Shown here in pieces: positions 16,387 through 24,259 of a stretch of DNA of 64,000 nt. The stretch covers positions 1 to 64,000 of the forward strand of contig NZ_JACSNX010000002.1 of the NCBI RefSeq assembly GCF_016902445.1, read 5' to 3'. The stretch's first letter is position 1, and every line of letters begins with the position of its first letter. This DNA comes from Oscillibacter valericigenes (GTDB lineage Bacteria; Bacillota; Clostridia; Oscillospirales; Oscillospiraceae). Under the pieces are notes generated by a model. That model was given only the letters and a program-made list of their open reading frames with translations, did not search any database and was not told the origin of the DNA. The position numbers and the translations under genes were made by a program.

Positions 16387-17402
16387 AGCTGATACGGACG
16401 GAGGACGCGGTGGGCCATGTGCTGTGCCACGACCTGACCCAGATCATCAAGGACCAGTACAAGGACGCCCGGTTCCGCAAGGGGCATGTGGTGACGGAGG
16501 AAGATATTCCTGTACTCCTCTCCATGGGCAAGGAGCACCTGTATGTGTGGAAGATGACACCGGGGATGCTCCACGAGGACGAGGGAGCGGAACGCCTGCT
16601 GGCCCTGTGCGCCAATGCGAATATGGAACGCAGCGGGGTGAAAGAGGGCAAGATCGAGCTGAAGGCGGCCTGTGACGGGCTGTTTCGGGTCCGGTCGGAG
16701 GCCCTGCGGGCGGTGAACGGTATCGACGAGCTGATGATCGCCACCCGGAAGGGCGGCACTGCCGTCAAGAAGGGGGACAAGCTGGCGGGGATGCGGGTCA
16801 TCCCCCTCATCATCGCGGAAGAAAAGCTGGACGATGCCAAGGCGGCCGCCGGAGATGAGCCCCTGCTGGAGCTGCGTCCCTGGGTGCGAAAGACCGCCGC
16901 CATCGTGGCCACCGGCAGCGAGGTGAAGAAGGGATTGATCCAGGACACCTTCACCCCGGTGGTGCGGGACAAGCTGGCGGCCTGCGGCATCGAGACCATC
17001 TCCGTCACCTATCCCGGCGACGGGGTGGAGAACGTGGCGAATGCTGTCACCGAGGCCCGGCGGACCGGGGCGGAGATCATCCTCTGCACCGGCGGCATGA
17101 GCGTGGACCCGGACGACAACACCCCCGGCGGCATCAAGCAGAGCGGGGCCAGGATCGTCACCTACGGCGCCCCGGTGCTGCCCGGCGCCATGTTCCTGCT
17201 GGGCTACTACGACGACGGCACCCCGGTGATGGGCCTGCCCGGCTGCGTCATGTACGCCGGAGCCACCATCTTCGACCTGGTGCTGCCCTGGGCGGCGGCG
17301 GATGTGCCCGTCACCAGGGAGTGGATCGTCTCCCTGGGCGAGGGCGGCCTGTGCCTGGGCTGCAAGCCCTGCCACTGGCCCGCCTGCCCGTTTGGAAAAT
17401 AA
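16383..17402 (+). CDS. MoeA-like molybdopterin-binding protein
   Basis: A 339-residue protein with a MoCF_biosynth-type molybdopterin-binding domain in the second half (VATGSEVKKG near 180, ILCTGGMSVDPDDNTPGGI near 240, GLPGCVMYAG near 285). The N-terminal half differs from classical MoeA. The C-terminus carries four cysteines in CLGCKPCHWPAC, which could bind a metal. It is the last gene of the moa operon, translationally coupled to the MOSC protein (ATGA). It probably inserts or transfers Mo on the cofactor for hydroxylases. A weak terminator follows. Confidence 0.85.
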   Translation: MKLIRTEDAVGHVLCHDLTQIIKDQYKDARFRKGHVVTEEDIPVLLSMGKEHLYVWKMTPGMLHEDEGAERLLALCANANMERSGVKEGKIELKAACDGLFRVRSEALRAVNGIDELMIATRKGGTAVKKGDKLAGMRVIPLIIAEEKLDDAKAAAGDEPLLELRPWVRKTAAIVATGSEVKKGLIQDTFTPVVRDKLAACGIETISVTYPGDGVENVANAVTEARRTGAEIILCTGGMSVDPDDNTPGGIKQSGARIVTYGAPVLPGAMFLLGYYDDGTPVMGLPGCVMYAGATIFDLVLPWAAADVPVTREWIVSLGEGGLCLGCKPCHWPACPFGK

Positions 17403-17410
17403 GAATACCC

Positions 17411-17439
17411 GCGCCGGAGCTGACCGGCGCAGGCTTTTC
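17411..17439 (+). terminator. Weak terminator after the moa operon
   Basis: A 7-bp stem GCGCCGG / CCGGCGC (17411-17417 / 17424-17430) followed by AGGCTTTTCT. Confidence 0.5.
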
Positions 17440-17477
17440 TCCACCGTTATCCTCGCTTAAATATCACGCCGGTTTGA

Positions 17478-17514
17478 CGCCGGACTTGCCAAGCCGGCTT
17501 GAACATACTATCAT
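17478..17514 (+). promoter_or_regulatory. Promoter and dyad operator of modA
   Basis: TTGCCA (17486-17491), 17 bp, TATCAT (17509-17514). A near-perfect dyad, GCCGG-A-CTTG-C-CAAG-CCGGC (about 17479-17498), covers the -35 and is a candidate site for a molybdate-responsive repressor such as the ModE-like protein at 40463. Confidence 0.55.
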
Positions 17515-17533
17515 CAGGAAAGGAAGATCTCCC

Positions 17534-18379
17534 ATGAAAAAGTTTTTCTCTCTGCTTCTGGCCCTCTCGCTGGCCCTGGCCCTGACCGCCTGCGGCGGCA
17601 GCACGGACACCGGCGACACCGCCGCGGACGACACCGCCGCCGAGCCGGTGGATCTGTACGTCTTTGCCGCCGCCTCCATGCAGGAGTCCCTGGACCAGGT
17701 CATCGAGGCCTACAAGGCCGTGGCCCCGGAGGTCACCGTGGTAGCCACTTACGACTCCTCCGGCACGCTGAAGACCCAGATCCAGGAGGGGGCCGACTGC
17801 GACGTGTTCATCTCCGCCGCGCCCAAGCAGATGAATCAGCTGGACGCCGAGGGCGGCGAAGAGAACACCGAGGGGCTGGACCTGGTGGACAGCGCCACCC
17901 GCCTGGACCTGCTGGAGAACAAGGTGACCCTGGCGGTGCCGGAGGGCAACCCCAAGGGCATCGAGTCCTTTGACCAGCTGGCAGAGCTGCTGGCGGCCGG
18001 CGACGTGTTCCTGGCCATGGGCAACAGCGACGTGCCGGTGGGCCAGTACACCCAGAAGATCTTTACTTACTACGGCCTGGACGAGGCGTCCCTGGCCAGC
18101 GCCGGCGTGCTGACCTACGGCTCCAACGTGAAGGAGGTCACCACCCAGGTCTCCGAGGGGACGGTGGACTGCGGCGTCATCTACGCCACCGACGCCTTCT
18201 CCGCCGGCCTGACGGTGGTGGACGAGGCCACCGCCGAGATGTGCGGCCAGGTCATCTACCCCGCGGCCGTCATGAAGAACAGCGCCAACCCCGACGCCGC
18301 CAAGGCCTTCCTGGACTTCCTGTCCACCGACGAGGCCATGGCCTGCTTTGAGGCCGTTGGCTTCAGCCCCATGGCGTAA
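17534..18379 (+). CDS. modA: Molybdate ABC transporter substrate-binding lipoprotein
   Basis: Extracellular molybdate/tungstate-binding lipoprotein, 281 residues. Signal peptide with lipobox LTAC (C20), then an acidic low-complexity linker, then a ModA fold starting YVFAAASMQESL. Ligand-contact segments AAASM, YDSSGTL and GVIYATDA are present. The ATG at 17534 has AGGAAAGGA upstream. First gene of the modA-modB-modC-mogA series. A 366-bp insertion-like segment separates it from modB, so transcription into modB must cross several hairpins. Confidence 0.95.
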   Translation: MKKFFSLLLALSLALALTACGGSTDTGDTAADDTAAEPVDLYVFAAASMQESLDQVIEAYKAVAPEVTVVATYDSSGTLKTQIQEGADCDVFISAAPKQMNQLDAEGGEENTEGLDLVDSATRLDLLENKVTLAVPEGNPKGIESFDQLAELLAAGDVFLAMGNSDVPVGQYTQKIFTYYGLDEASLASAGVLTYGSNVKEVTTQVSEGTVDCGVIYATDAFSAGLTVVDEATAEMCGQVIYPAAVMKNSANPDAAKAFLDFLSTDEAMACFEAVGFSPMA

Positions 18380-18387
18380 AACAGATA

Positions 18388-18480
18388 GAAGTTAGGAGAT
18401 AGGAGTTGATGGGCTGCCGGAGGCGGCCGGTCCAAATCGTCCGGCTCCGCCGGACACCAAAGCTCCTCTCTCCTATCTTC
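18388..18480. repeat. Palindromic element A between modA and modB
   Basis: An imperfect 18-bp inverted repeat (18388-18405 / 18463-18480, 15 of 18 matching) encloses a second perfect hairpin GTCCGGC-TCC-GCCGGAC (18439-18455). The purine-rich arm (GAAGTTAGGAG...) does not resemble the surrounding coding DNA. It has the look of a small non-autonomous repeat element. Confidence 0.5.
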
Positions 18481-18527
18481 ACGCTCCACTCTCAACTCTT
18501 CACTCTCTGCTGGAATCAGGTGCTTGT

Positions 18528-18608
18528 ATGGACTGGTATCCGCTTTACAACTCATTGAGAATTGCTGCCATCGTTCCCATTGGGCCCCGGCCCAATGGGA
18601 GCCCCTGA
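18528..18608 (+). pseudogene. Duplicated 5' end of modB (26-codon fragment)
   Basis: Bases 18528-18572 repeat the first 45 bases of modB with one mismatch (T for C at base 39). Translation would give the first 15 ModB residues and then 11 foreign residues before TGA at 18606. The copy lies 218 bp before the intact start. Confidence 0.8.
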
Positions 18609-18745
18609 TTTGATTTTGGCCGGCCAGGCAAAGCCCGGCCTCTCCAAGGTTTTGCTTTGCAAAACGCTTGTACGCCGCTTCCGCGGCGGCCCGCCTCTGG
18701 CGGGTCGAGATGGCAGACACCCTTTTCCCCGGGAGGTATTCTGAA
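18573..18745. mobile_element. Palindrome-rich 173-bp insert between the two modB starts
   Basis: The insert begins exactly where the duplicated modB sequence stops and ends just before the intact modB ATG. It holds serial hairpins: an 11-bp arm pair in CCCATTGGGCC / GGCCCAATGGG (18577-18600), GTTTTGC / GCAAAAC near 18649-18665, and CCCGCC-TCT-GGCGGG (18690-18704). It codes for nothing recognisable. It also contains GTCGAGATGGC (18704-18714), the inverse of modB 18785-18795. It could be a MITE-like unit, a remnant of a site-specific element, or a template-switch product. Confidence 0.5.
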
Positions 18746-19426
18746 ATGGACTGGTATCCGCTTTACAACTCATTGAGAATTGCCGCCATCTCGACGGCGG
18801 CGGTGTTCTTCCTGGGCATCCTGGCGGCGTATTACATCGCCAGACTGCCCCGGCTGGTGAAGGGCGTGCTGGATGTGGTGCTGACGCTGCCTCTGGTACT
18901 GCCCCCCACCGTGGTGGGCTGGCTGCTGCTGGTGCTGCTGGGGCCCAACCGCCCCATCGGCGCCTGGGTGCAGGACCACTTCGGCCTCCGGCTGGTGATG
19001 ACCTGGTGGTCCGCCGTCTTCGCCACCGTGGTGGTTGCCTTTCCCCTGATGTACCGCACCGCCCGGGGCGCCTTTGAGAGCTTCGACCACACCCTGGCGG
19101 AGGCCGCCCAGACCCTGGGCCGGTCCAACACCTGGATCTTCTGGCGGGTGCGGATGCCCGTGTGCCGCCAGGGCATCCTGGCGGGGACCGTGCTGGCCTT
19201 TGCCCGGGCCCTGGGGGAGTACGGTGCCACCTCCATGATCGCCGGCTACACCCCGGGGCGGACGGCCACCATCTCCACCACGGTGTACCAGCTCTGGCGG
19301 ACCGACAACGACGCGGAGGCCCTGCGCTGGGTGCTGGTGAACATCGCCATCTCCGCCGTGTTCCTGCTGGCGGTGAACCTGCTGAAGGCCCGGCAGAGGC
19401 GGGCCGGGAAAGGGGGCGGACGGTAA
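18746..19426 (+). CDS. modB: Molybdate ABC transporter permease
   Basis: Membrane permease of the molybdate importer, 226 residues with about five hydrophobic segments. The cytoplasmic EAA loop, which contacts the ATPase, reads EAAQTLGRSNTWIFWRVRMP, and the segment ARALGEYGATSMIAG is a ModB signature. The ATG at 18746 has GGGAGG upstream. Its stop overlaps the modC start (TAATG). The upstream 45-bp duplication preserved the reading frame and a new ribosome site, so the gene looks functional. Confidence 0.95.
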   Translation: MDWYPLYNSLRIAAISTAAVFFLGILAAYYIARLPRLVKGVLDVVLTLPLVLPPTVVGWLLLVLLGPNRPIGAWVQDHFGLRLVMTWWSAVFATVVVAFPLMYRTARGAFESFDHTLAEAAQTLGRSNTWIFWRVRMPVCRQGILAGTVLAFARALGEYGATSMIAGYTPGRTATISTTVYQLWRTDNDAEALRWVLVNIAISAVFLLAVNLLKARQRRAGKGGGR

Positions 19427-20472
19427 TGGCGCTCTCCGTGGACATTCAAAAGCAGCTGGGGGACTTCCGGCTGGAGGTCCGGTTCGAGGCCGGGGACGAG
19501 ACGCTGGCCCTGCTGGGAGCCTCGGGGTGCGGCAAGTCCGTGACCCTCAAATGTGTGGCGGGTATCCTGACGCCGGACGAGGGGCACATCCAGCTGGACG
19601 GCGTCACCCTGTATGACAGCGCCGCCAGGATCGACCTGCCGCCCCAGAGGCGGCAGGTGGGATACCTGTTCCAGCAGTACGCCCTGTTCCCCAACATGAC
19701 GGTGCGGCAGAACATCGCCGCGGCCGTGCGGGACAAGAGCCGCCGCCAGACAGAGGTGGCAGAGAAGCTGCGGCAGTTCCGGCTGGAGGCCGTGGCGGAC
19801 CAGAAGCCGGGGCAGCTCTCCGGCGGGCAGCAGCAGCGGTGCGCCCTGGCCCGGATTTTGGCGTCGGAGCCCAGGGCCATCCTGCTGGACGAGCCCTTCT
19901 CCGCCCTGGACAGCTATCTGAAATACCAGCTGGAGCTGGAGCTGGCGGACACGCTGGGAGGATTCCCCGGCACGGTGCTGTGGGTCTCCCACGACCGGGG
20001 AGAGGTGTTCCGGAACTGCCGCCGGGTGTGCGTCATGGACCGGGGCCGGTCCCAGCCGGTGACCACTCTGGAGGAGCTGTTCCGCAGCCCCGGCACGGAG
20101 GCCGCCGCCCGGCTCTCCGGGTGCAAGAACTATGCCGACGTCCGGCCAGCAGGGGACTCTGTGTCCCTTCCGGACTGGGGGCTGACGCTCTCCTGCGGCC
20201 GGCCGGTGCCGGAGGGCGTCTGCCGGATCGGCATCCGGGCCCACCACATCCGCCCCGCCGCTCCGGGCGGGGAGAACTGCTTTGCCTGCACGGTGGAGCG
20301 GGTGGTGGAGGACGTGTTCTCCACCATCGTGCTGCTGCGGCCGGAGGGCGCGGCGCCGGAGGCGCCTCTGCTGCGGATGGAGCTGGACAAGGAAGCCTGG
20401 CAGGCGGTGCCGGACAAGGGCCGCCTTACCGTCTCCGCTCCGCCGGAGGCCATTTTGCTGCTGGGATCGTGA
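19426..20472 (+). CDS. modC: Molybdate ABC transporter ATP-binding protein
   Basis: ATPase of the molybdate importer, 348 residues. Walker A GASGCGKS (31-38), Q-loop near FQQYALF, signature LSGGQQQR (131-138), Walker B AILLDEPFSALD (about 151-162) and switch His in SHDRGE are all intact. The C-terminal 120 residues form a TOBE/MOP-like regulatory domain, more divergent than the ATPase. Coupled to modB by a one-base overlap; mogA follows after 14 bases. Confidence 0.95.
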   Translation: MALSVDIQKQLGDFRLEVRFEAGDETLALLGASGCGKSVTLKCVAGILTPDEGHIQLDGVTLYDSAARIDLPPQRRQVGYLFQQYALFPNMTVRQNIAAAVRDKSRRQTEVAEKLRQFRLEAVADQKPGQLSGGQQQRCALARILASEPRAILLDEPFSALDSYLKYQLELELADTLGGFPGTVLWVSHDRGEVFRNCRRVCVMDRGRSQPVTTLEELFRSPGTEAAARLSGCKNYADVRPAGDSVSLPDWGLTLSCGRPVPEGVCRIGIRAHHIRPAAPGGENCFACTVERVVEDVFSTIVLLRPEGAAPEAPLLRMELDKEAWQAVPDKGRLTVSAPPEAILLLGS

Positions 20473-20486
20473 AGGAGGGATCTACC

Positions 20487-20987
20487 ATGTTTAAAGCTGC
20501 TGTTCTGACGGTCAGCGACCGGAGCTTCCGGGGAGAGCGCCCGGACGCGGGCGGGCCCCTGGTCGTTGAAATTCTGAAAAACGCTGGGTATGCGGTGGCG
20601 GAGACCGCCATCGTCCCGGACGAGCAGGGCCGGATCGAGGCGGCCCTGCGGCAGTGGTGCGACCGGGAGGAGCCGGTGGACCTGATCGTCACCACCGGAG
20701 GCACCGGCTTCGCCCCCCGGGACGTGACGCCGGAGGCCACCATTGCCGTGTGCGACCGGCTGACCCCCGGCATCCCGGAGGCCATGCGGTACGCCTCCAT
20801 GCAGGTGACAAACCGGGCCATGCTGTCCCGGGCACAGGCCGGCATCCGGAAGGGGACCCTCATCGTGAACCTCCCCGGCTCTCCCAAGGCAGCCCGGGAA
20901 AACCTGGAGGCCGTCCTCCCCGCCCTGGCCCACGGGCTGGAGATGCTCTCCGGACGCCCCGCCGACTGCGCCAACCTGGCGGACTGA
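20487..20987 (+). CDS. mogA: Molybdopterin adenylyltransferase (MogA/MoaB family)
   Basis: Adenylylates molybdopterin before molybdenum insertion. 166 residues. Family motifs: LTVSDRS at the N-terminus, TTGGTG (69-74) in the pterin-binding loop, RDVTPEAT and NLPGSPKA. MogA and MoaB cannot be separated with certainty by eye; both have this role in bacteria. It sits at the end of the mod operon with a strong GAAGGAGGGA site, linking molybdate uptake to cofactor synthesis. Confidence 0.92.
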   Translation: MFKAAVLTVSDRSFRGERPDAGGPLVVEILKNAGYAVAETAIVPDEQGRIEAALRQWCDREEPVDLIVTTGGTGFAPRDVTPEATIAVCDRLTPGIPEAMRYASMQVTNRAMLSRAQAGIRKGTLIVNLPGSPKAARENLEAVLPALAHGLEMLSGRPADCANLAD

Positions 20988-21003
20988 TTTTTATGGAAAA
21001 CAG

Positions 21004-21042
21004 CAGAGCGCCGGTCTCCTTCCGAGACCGGCGCTCTGTTCT
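21004..21042. terminator. Bidirectional terminator between mogA and the Rrf2 gene
   Basis: A 15-bp perfect stem (21004-21018 / 21024-21038) with a CTTCC loop. It is followed by TTCTC on the plus strand and by CTGTTTTCC on the minus strand, serving both convergent genes. Confidence 0.8.
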
Positions 21043-21488
21043 CATGTTTCAGGCGATGCGGGAGTCTCCCCGCCCTTTGCGAGCTCCTCCCGCACCAGGT
21101 CCGCCAGCGTAAAGCGGTCCACATAGTCATTCACCACGGCATACAGGCCCGTCCAGAAATCCAGCGTCGGGCAGGTGCCGCACCGCTCACAGGCATTCTC
21201 CTCCGTCTCCAGGCAGGCCACCGGAGCCAGATTCCCCTCCGTCAGCCGGAGGATGCTGCCGAGGGTGTACTCCTGCGGGGTCTTTGCCAGGCGATAGCCG
21301 CCCTGGGCACCCCGGCCGCTGCGGAGAAGGCCCGCCTTCCCCAGCAGCCCCGCGATCTGCTCCAGATACTTCATGGAGATGCCCTGCCGGGCGGCCACAT
21401 CCTTCAAGGAGACGAACTCCTCCCCGCCGTGGACCGCCACGTCGGTCATCAGACGCAGGGCATACCGTCCCCTGGTGGAAATCTTCAC
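21042..21488 (-). CDS. Rrf2 family transcriptional regulator
   Basis: A 148-residue Rrf2-type winged-helix regulator (ISTRGRYALRLMTDVA, DVAARQGISMKYLEQI, GRGAQGGYRLAKTP). Four cysteines, C92, C100, C103 and C106, lie in the region that binds an iron-sulfur cluster in IscR-like members, so an Fe-S or redox sensor is likely. A CymR-type cysteine regulator is less likely because it lacks such cysteines. The start is GTG 21488 with AAGGAAGGGG upstream. No isc/suf genes are adjacent; it is divergent from malic enzyme. Confidence 0.88.
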   Translation of the reverse strand: MKISTRGRYALRLMTDVAVHGGEEFVSLKDVAARQGISMKYLEQIAGLLGKAGLLRSGRGAQGGYRLAKTPQEYTLGSILRLTEGNLAPVACLETEENACERCGTCPTLDFWTGLYAVVNDYVDRFTLADLVREELAKGGETPASPET

Positions 21489-21600
21489 GCGACCCCTTCC
21501 TTTCTGTCCACCTATTCTGCCATAGGCGCTTCTGGATTTCAAGGTCCTTTTTCACTTTTTTTCAGACTTTTGACGCCTGCGCACCTGTGCCGCCAGCAGT

Positions 21601-21629
21601 TTGACAACCGCCGGTTTTTCCCGTACAAT
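21601..21629 (+). promoter_or_regulatory. Promoter of the malic enzyme gene
   Basis: Perfect TTGACA (21601-21606), 17 bp, TACAAT (21624-21629). Confidence 0.8.
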
Positions 21630-21689
21630 AAAGCCATGCGATCGATCAGGAGCGCCGGTCATAGAGGATCACTGAAAGGAGAATCGAAA

Positions 21690-22862
21690 ATGGATTACGC
21701 AAAGGAATCCCTGCGGCTGCACTACGAGTGGAAGGGCAAGCTGGAAATGACGCCCCGGGCGGCGGTGGACAGCAAGGAGGCACTGTCCCTGGCCTACACC
21801 CCCGGCGTGGCCCAGCCCTGCCTGGAGATCCAGAAGGATGTCAATAAAAGCTATGAGCTGACCCGCCGGTGGAACACCGTGGCCGTCGTCACCGACGGCT
21901 CTGCCGTTCTGGGGCTGGGGGACATCGGCCCGGAGGCCGGCATGCCCGTCATGGAGGGCAAGTGCGTTCTGTTCAAGGCCTTCGGCGGTGTGGATGCCGT
22001 TCCCCTGTGCGTCCGCAGCCACGATGTGGATGAGATCGTCAACACGGTGGCTCTGCTGGCCGGCTCCTTCGGCGGCGTGAACCTGGAGGACATCGCCGCC
22101 CCCCGGTGCTTTGAGATCGAGCGGAAGCTGAAGGAGCGGTGCGACATCCCCATCTTCCACGACGACCAGCACGGCACCGCCGTCATCACCCTGGCAGGCC
22201 TCACCAACGCCCTGAAGGTGGTGGGCAAGAAGCTGGAGGACGTCCGCATCGTCATCAACGGTGCCGGTGCCGCCGCCATCTCCATCACGAAGCTGCTGCT
22301 CTCCGCCGGGGCCGGGGACGTGACCCTCTGCGACCGCCGGGGCGCCATCTACACCGGCCGGGCCGACGGTATGAACTGGATCAAGGAGGAGATCGCCCAG
22401 GTGACCAATCCGAAGAAGCGGACCGGCTCCCTGGCGGATGTGCTGGCGGGGGCCGATGTGTTCATCGGCGTGTCCGCCCCCGGTGCCGTCACCACGGACA
22501 TGGTGAAGACCATGAACAAGGATGCCATCATCTTCGCCTGTGCCAACCCCACGCCGGAGATCTTCCCCGACGACGCCAGAGCCGGCGGGGCCGCCGTGGT
22601 GGCCACCGGCCGCAGCGACTACCCCAACCAGATCAACAATGTGCTGGCCTTCCCCGGCATCTTCCGGGGCGCCCTGGACGCCCGGGCCAGCGACATCAAC
22701 GACGCCATGAAGATCGCCGCCGCCCACGCCCTGGCGGACCTGGTGGGGGACGACCTCTCCGCCGACTATATCATCCCCGCCGCCTTCGATCCCCGGGTGA
22801 AGGACGCCGTGGCCTCCGCCGTGGAGCAGGCCGCCCGGGATTCCGGCGTGGCCCGGATCTGA
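21690..22862 (+). CDS. NAD(P)-dependent malic enzyme (malate dehydrogenase, oxaloacetate-decarboxylating)
   Basis: Converts malate to pyruvate and CO2. 390 residues, the short bacterial form without a phosphotransacetylase domain. Visible motifs: SLAYTPGVAQPC, VVTDGSAVLGLGDIGP, FHDDQHGTAV with metal-binding residues, the NAD-binding VINGAGAAAIS and FACANPTPEI. The start at ATG 21690 follows GAAAGGAG. It is a single-gene unit with a near-consensus promoter, so probably well expressed. Confidence 0.95.
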   Translation: MDYAKESLRLHYEWKGKLEMTPRAAVDSKEALSLAYTPGVAQPCLEIQKDVNKSYELTRRWNTVAVVTDGSAVLGLGDIGPEAGMPVMEGKCVLFKAFGGVDAVPLCVRSHDVDEIVNTVALLAGSFGGVNLEDIAAPRCFEIERKLKERCDIPIFHDDQHGTAVITLAGLTNALKVVGKKLEDVRIVINGAGAAAISITKLLLSAGAGDVTLCDRRGAIYTGRADGMNWIKEEIAQVTNPKKRTGSLADVLAGADVFIGVSAPGAVTTDMVKTMNKDAIIFACANPTPEIFPDDARAGGAAVVATGRSDYPNQINNVLAFPGIFRGALDARASDINDAMKIAAAHALADLVGDDLSADYIIPAAFDPRVKDAVASAVEQAARDSGVARI

Positions 22863-22885
22863 GCCCCCGCCACGTTTTAAAAAGA

Positions 22886-22918
22886 GCCCCGGCCGCCCAT
22901 GGGCGGCCGGGGCCTTTT
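22886..22918 (+). terminator. Terminator after malic enzyme
   Basis: A 13-bp GC stem (22886-22898 / 22901-22913) with a 2-nt loop, then CTTTTAT. Confidence 0.85.
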
Positions 22919-22925
22919 ATGTCTC

Positions 22926-23483
22926 TCAGAATTCCACCCGGGGGACTGCCTTCACCTCTCCGGTGTGGTCCCCCTCCCGGAACCACTGGACGATCTCGTC
23001 CAGCGCCTCCCGGCGGACAAAGTCACCGCCGTTACGAAAGACCTCCGCCATCTCCCGCTCCTGGGCAGTGGCGGCGTCTCCCTTGCCCTCCACCTGGCGG
23101 ATGACGGAGCTGGCCATGGGCTTCATCATCATACGGTAGAAAAAGCCCAGCTTCTCCGGCGCATAGCCGCCCTGGAGATAGAACAGCCGCCCGCCGCTGT
23201 CGCTGTAACCGCCGTTGATCCGGGCCTCTGTCCACAGGTCGCCGTTGCCCTGGGGCGAGACGCCCACGATGGCCGCCCCCCGGATGGTATAGCGGTCCAT
23301 GGCGGCCTGGACGCCCTTCACCGTGCCGGCCATCAGCCAGCCCATATAGAAGATCTCGTCCTTGGGCCGCAGCTTCTCCCGGGCCTCCTTCATGCTGTAG
23401 GCCGGCACGCCGGTCCGCTCCGCCAGCAGCTGGGCATACCGCTGGGTGTGGCCTGTGTGGGATGTGTAGACAATGGCTTTCAT
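22926..23483 (-). CDS. Flavodoxin-domain protein
   Basis: A 185-residue cytoplasmic protein starting with an FMN-phosphate-loop-like segment, YTSHTGHTQRYA, followed by FYMGWLMAGTVKG. The C-terminal half is less conserved (YAPEKLGFFYRMMMKPM). It is similar to protoporphyrinogen-oxidase-like or general flavodoxin-domain proteins of Clostridia. Its redox partner is unknown. It has its own promoter at 23532-23560 and converges on the malic enzyme terminator. Confidence 0.85.
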   Translation of the reverse strand: MKAIVYTSHTGHTQRYAQLLAERTGVPAYSMKEAREKLRPKDEIFYMGWLMAGTVKGVQAAMDRYTIRGAAIVGVSPQGNGDLWTEARINGGYSDSGGRLFYLQGGYAPEKLGFFYRMMMKPMASSVIRQVEGKGDAATAQEREMAEVFRNGGDFVRREALDEIVQWFREGDHTGEVKAVPRVEF

Positions 23484-23531
23484 GACGCCCCTCCTTGTGA
23501 AACGGCGGTCGGCCGCCGATTTGACAGTTCC

Positions 23532-23560
23532 ATTATATACGCATCCGCCCCCGGTGGCAA
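23532..23560 (-). promoter_or_regulatory. Promoter of the flavodoxin-domain gene
   Basis: On the minus strand, TTGCCA (23560-23555), 17 bp, TATAAT (23537-23532). Confidence 0.75.
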
Positions 23561-23647
23561 GGACCTGTTCCGCCGCCGGGGAATTTTCAGGTCTAACCGC
23601 CCCGGCCCACTCATAAGGTGTAGCATCACGACCGAGAGGTGGACAAC

Positions 23648-24259
23648 ATGACGACTCAGACCCGCAACGAGGTGCTGCTGGAGGGAACTGCCCTGGAAGC
23701 GCCTGTGCTCTCCCACGAAAACCACGGCACCCGGTTTTACCGCTTCCCCCTGGAGGTGCCCCGGCTCTCCGGCACGCCGGACACGCTGCCGGTGCTGCTG
23801 CCGGAACCTCTGCTGGACACAGTGCAGACGGAGGCCCCTCTCCGGGTCCAGGGCCAGCTGCGGTCCTTCAACAACCGCTCCGGCGTGGGAAACCGGCTGG
23901 TACTGACGGTCTATGCCCAGGCCATCCAGCCGGGGACCGGGGAGCCCTGCAACCGCATCCTGCTCTCCGGGGCCCTGTGCAAGCCCCCCATCTTCCGCCG
24001 CACCCCCCTGGGCCGCAGCATCTGCGACCTGATGCTGGCGGTGAGCCGACGGTACGGCCGGGCAGACTATCTGCCGGTGATCGCCTGGGGCCAGCTGGCC
24101 GTCCGGGCCGCCCGGCTCCAGGTGGGAGACCCCCTCAGTCTGGAGGGCCGGGTCCAGAGCCGGGCCTACCGCAAGGTGCTGGAGGACGGATCCATTCAGG
24201 ACCGGGTGGCCTACGAGGTCTCCGCCATGCACCTGCTGGAGCCGGAGTCGGCGGACTGA
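23648..24259 (+). CDS. Single-stranded DNA-binding-like protein with two OB-like segments
   Basis: A 203-residue protein. Residues about 105-197 (RILLSGALCKPPIFRRTPLGRSI...LPVIAWGQLAVRAARLQVGDPLSLEGRVQSR) match the SSB/PriB OB fold. Residues 5-98 look like a second, more divergent OB unit (NEVLLEGTALEAPVL...LRVQGQLRSFNN). It lacks the acidic C-terminal tail of housekeeping SSB, so it is an accessory paralog. Its last 49 bases overlap the 3' end of the convergent MFS gene. Confidence 0.78.
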   Translation: MTTQTRNEVLLEGTALEAPVLSHENHGTRFYRFPLEVPRLSGTPDTLPVLLPEPLLDTVQTEAPLRVQGQLRSFNNRSGVGNRLVLTVYAQAIQPGTGEPCNRILLSGALCKPPIFRRTPLGRSICDLMLAVSRRYGRADYLPVIAWGQLAVRAARLQVGDPLSLEGRVQSRAYRKVLEDGSIQDRVAYEVSAMHLLEPESAD

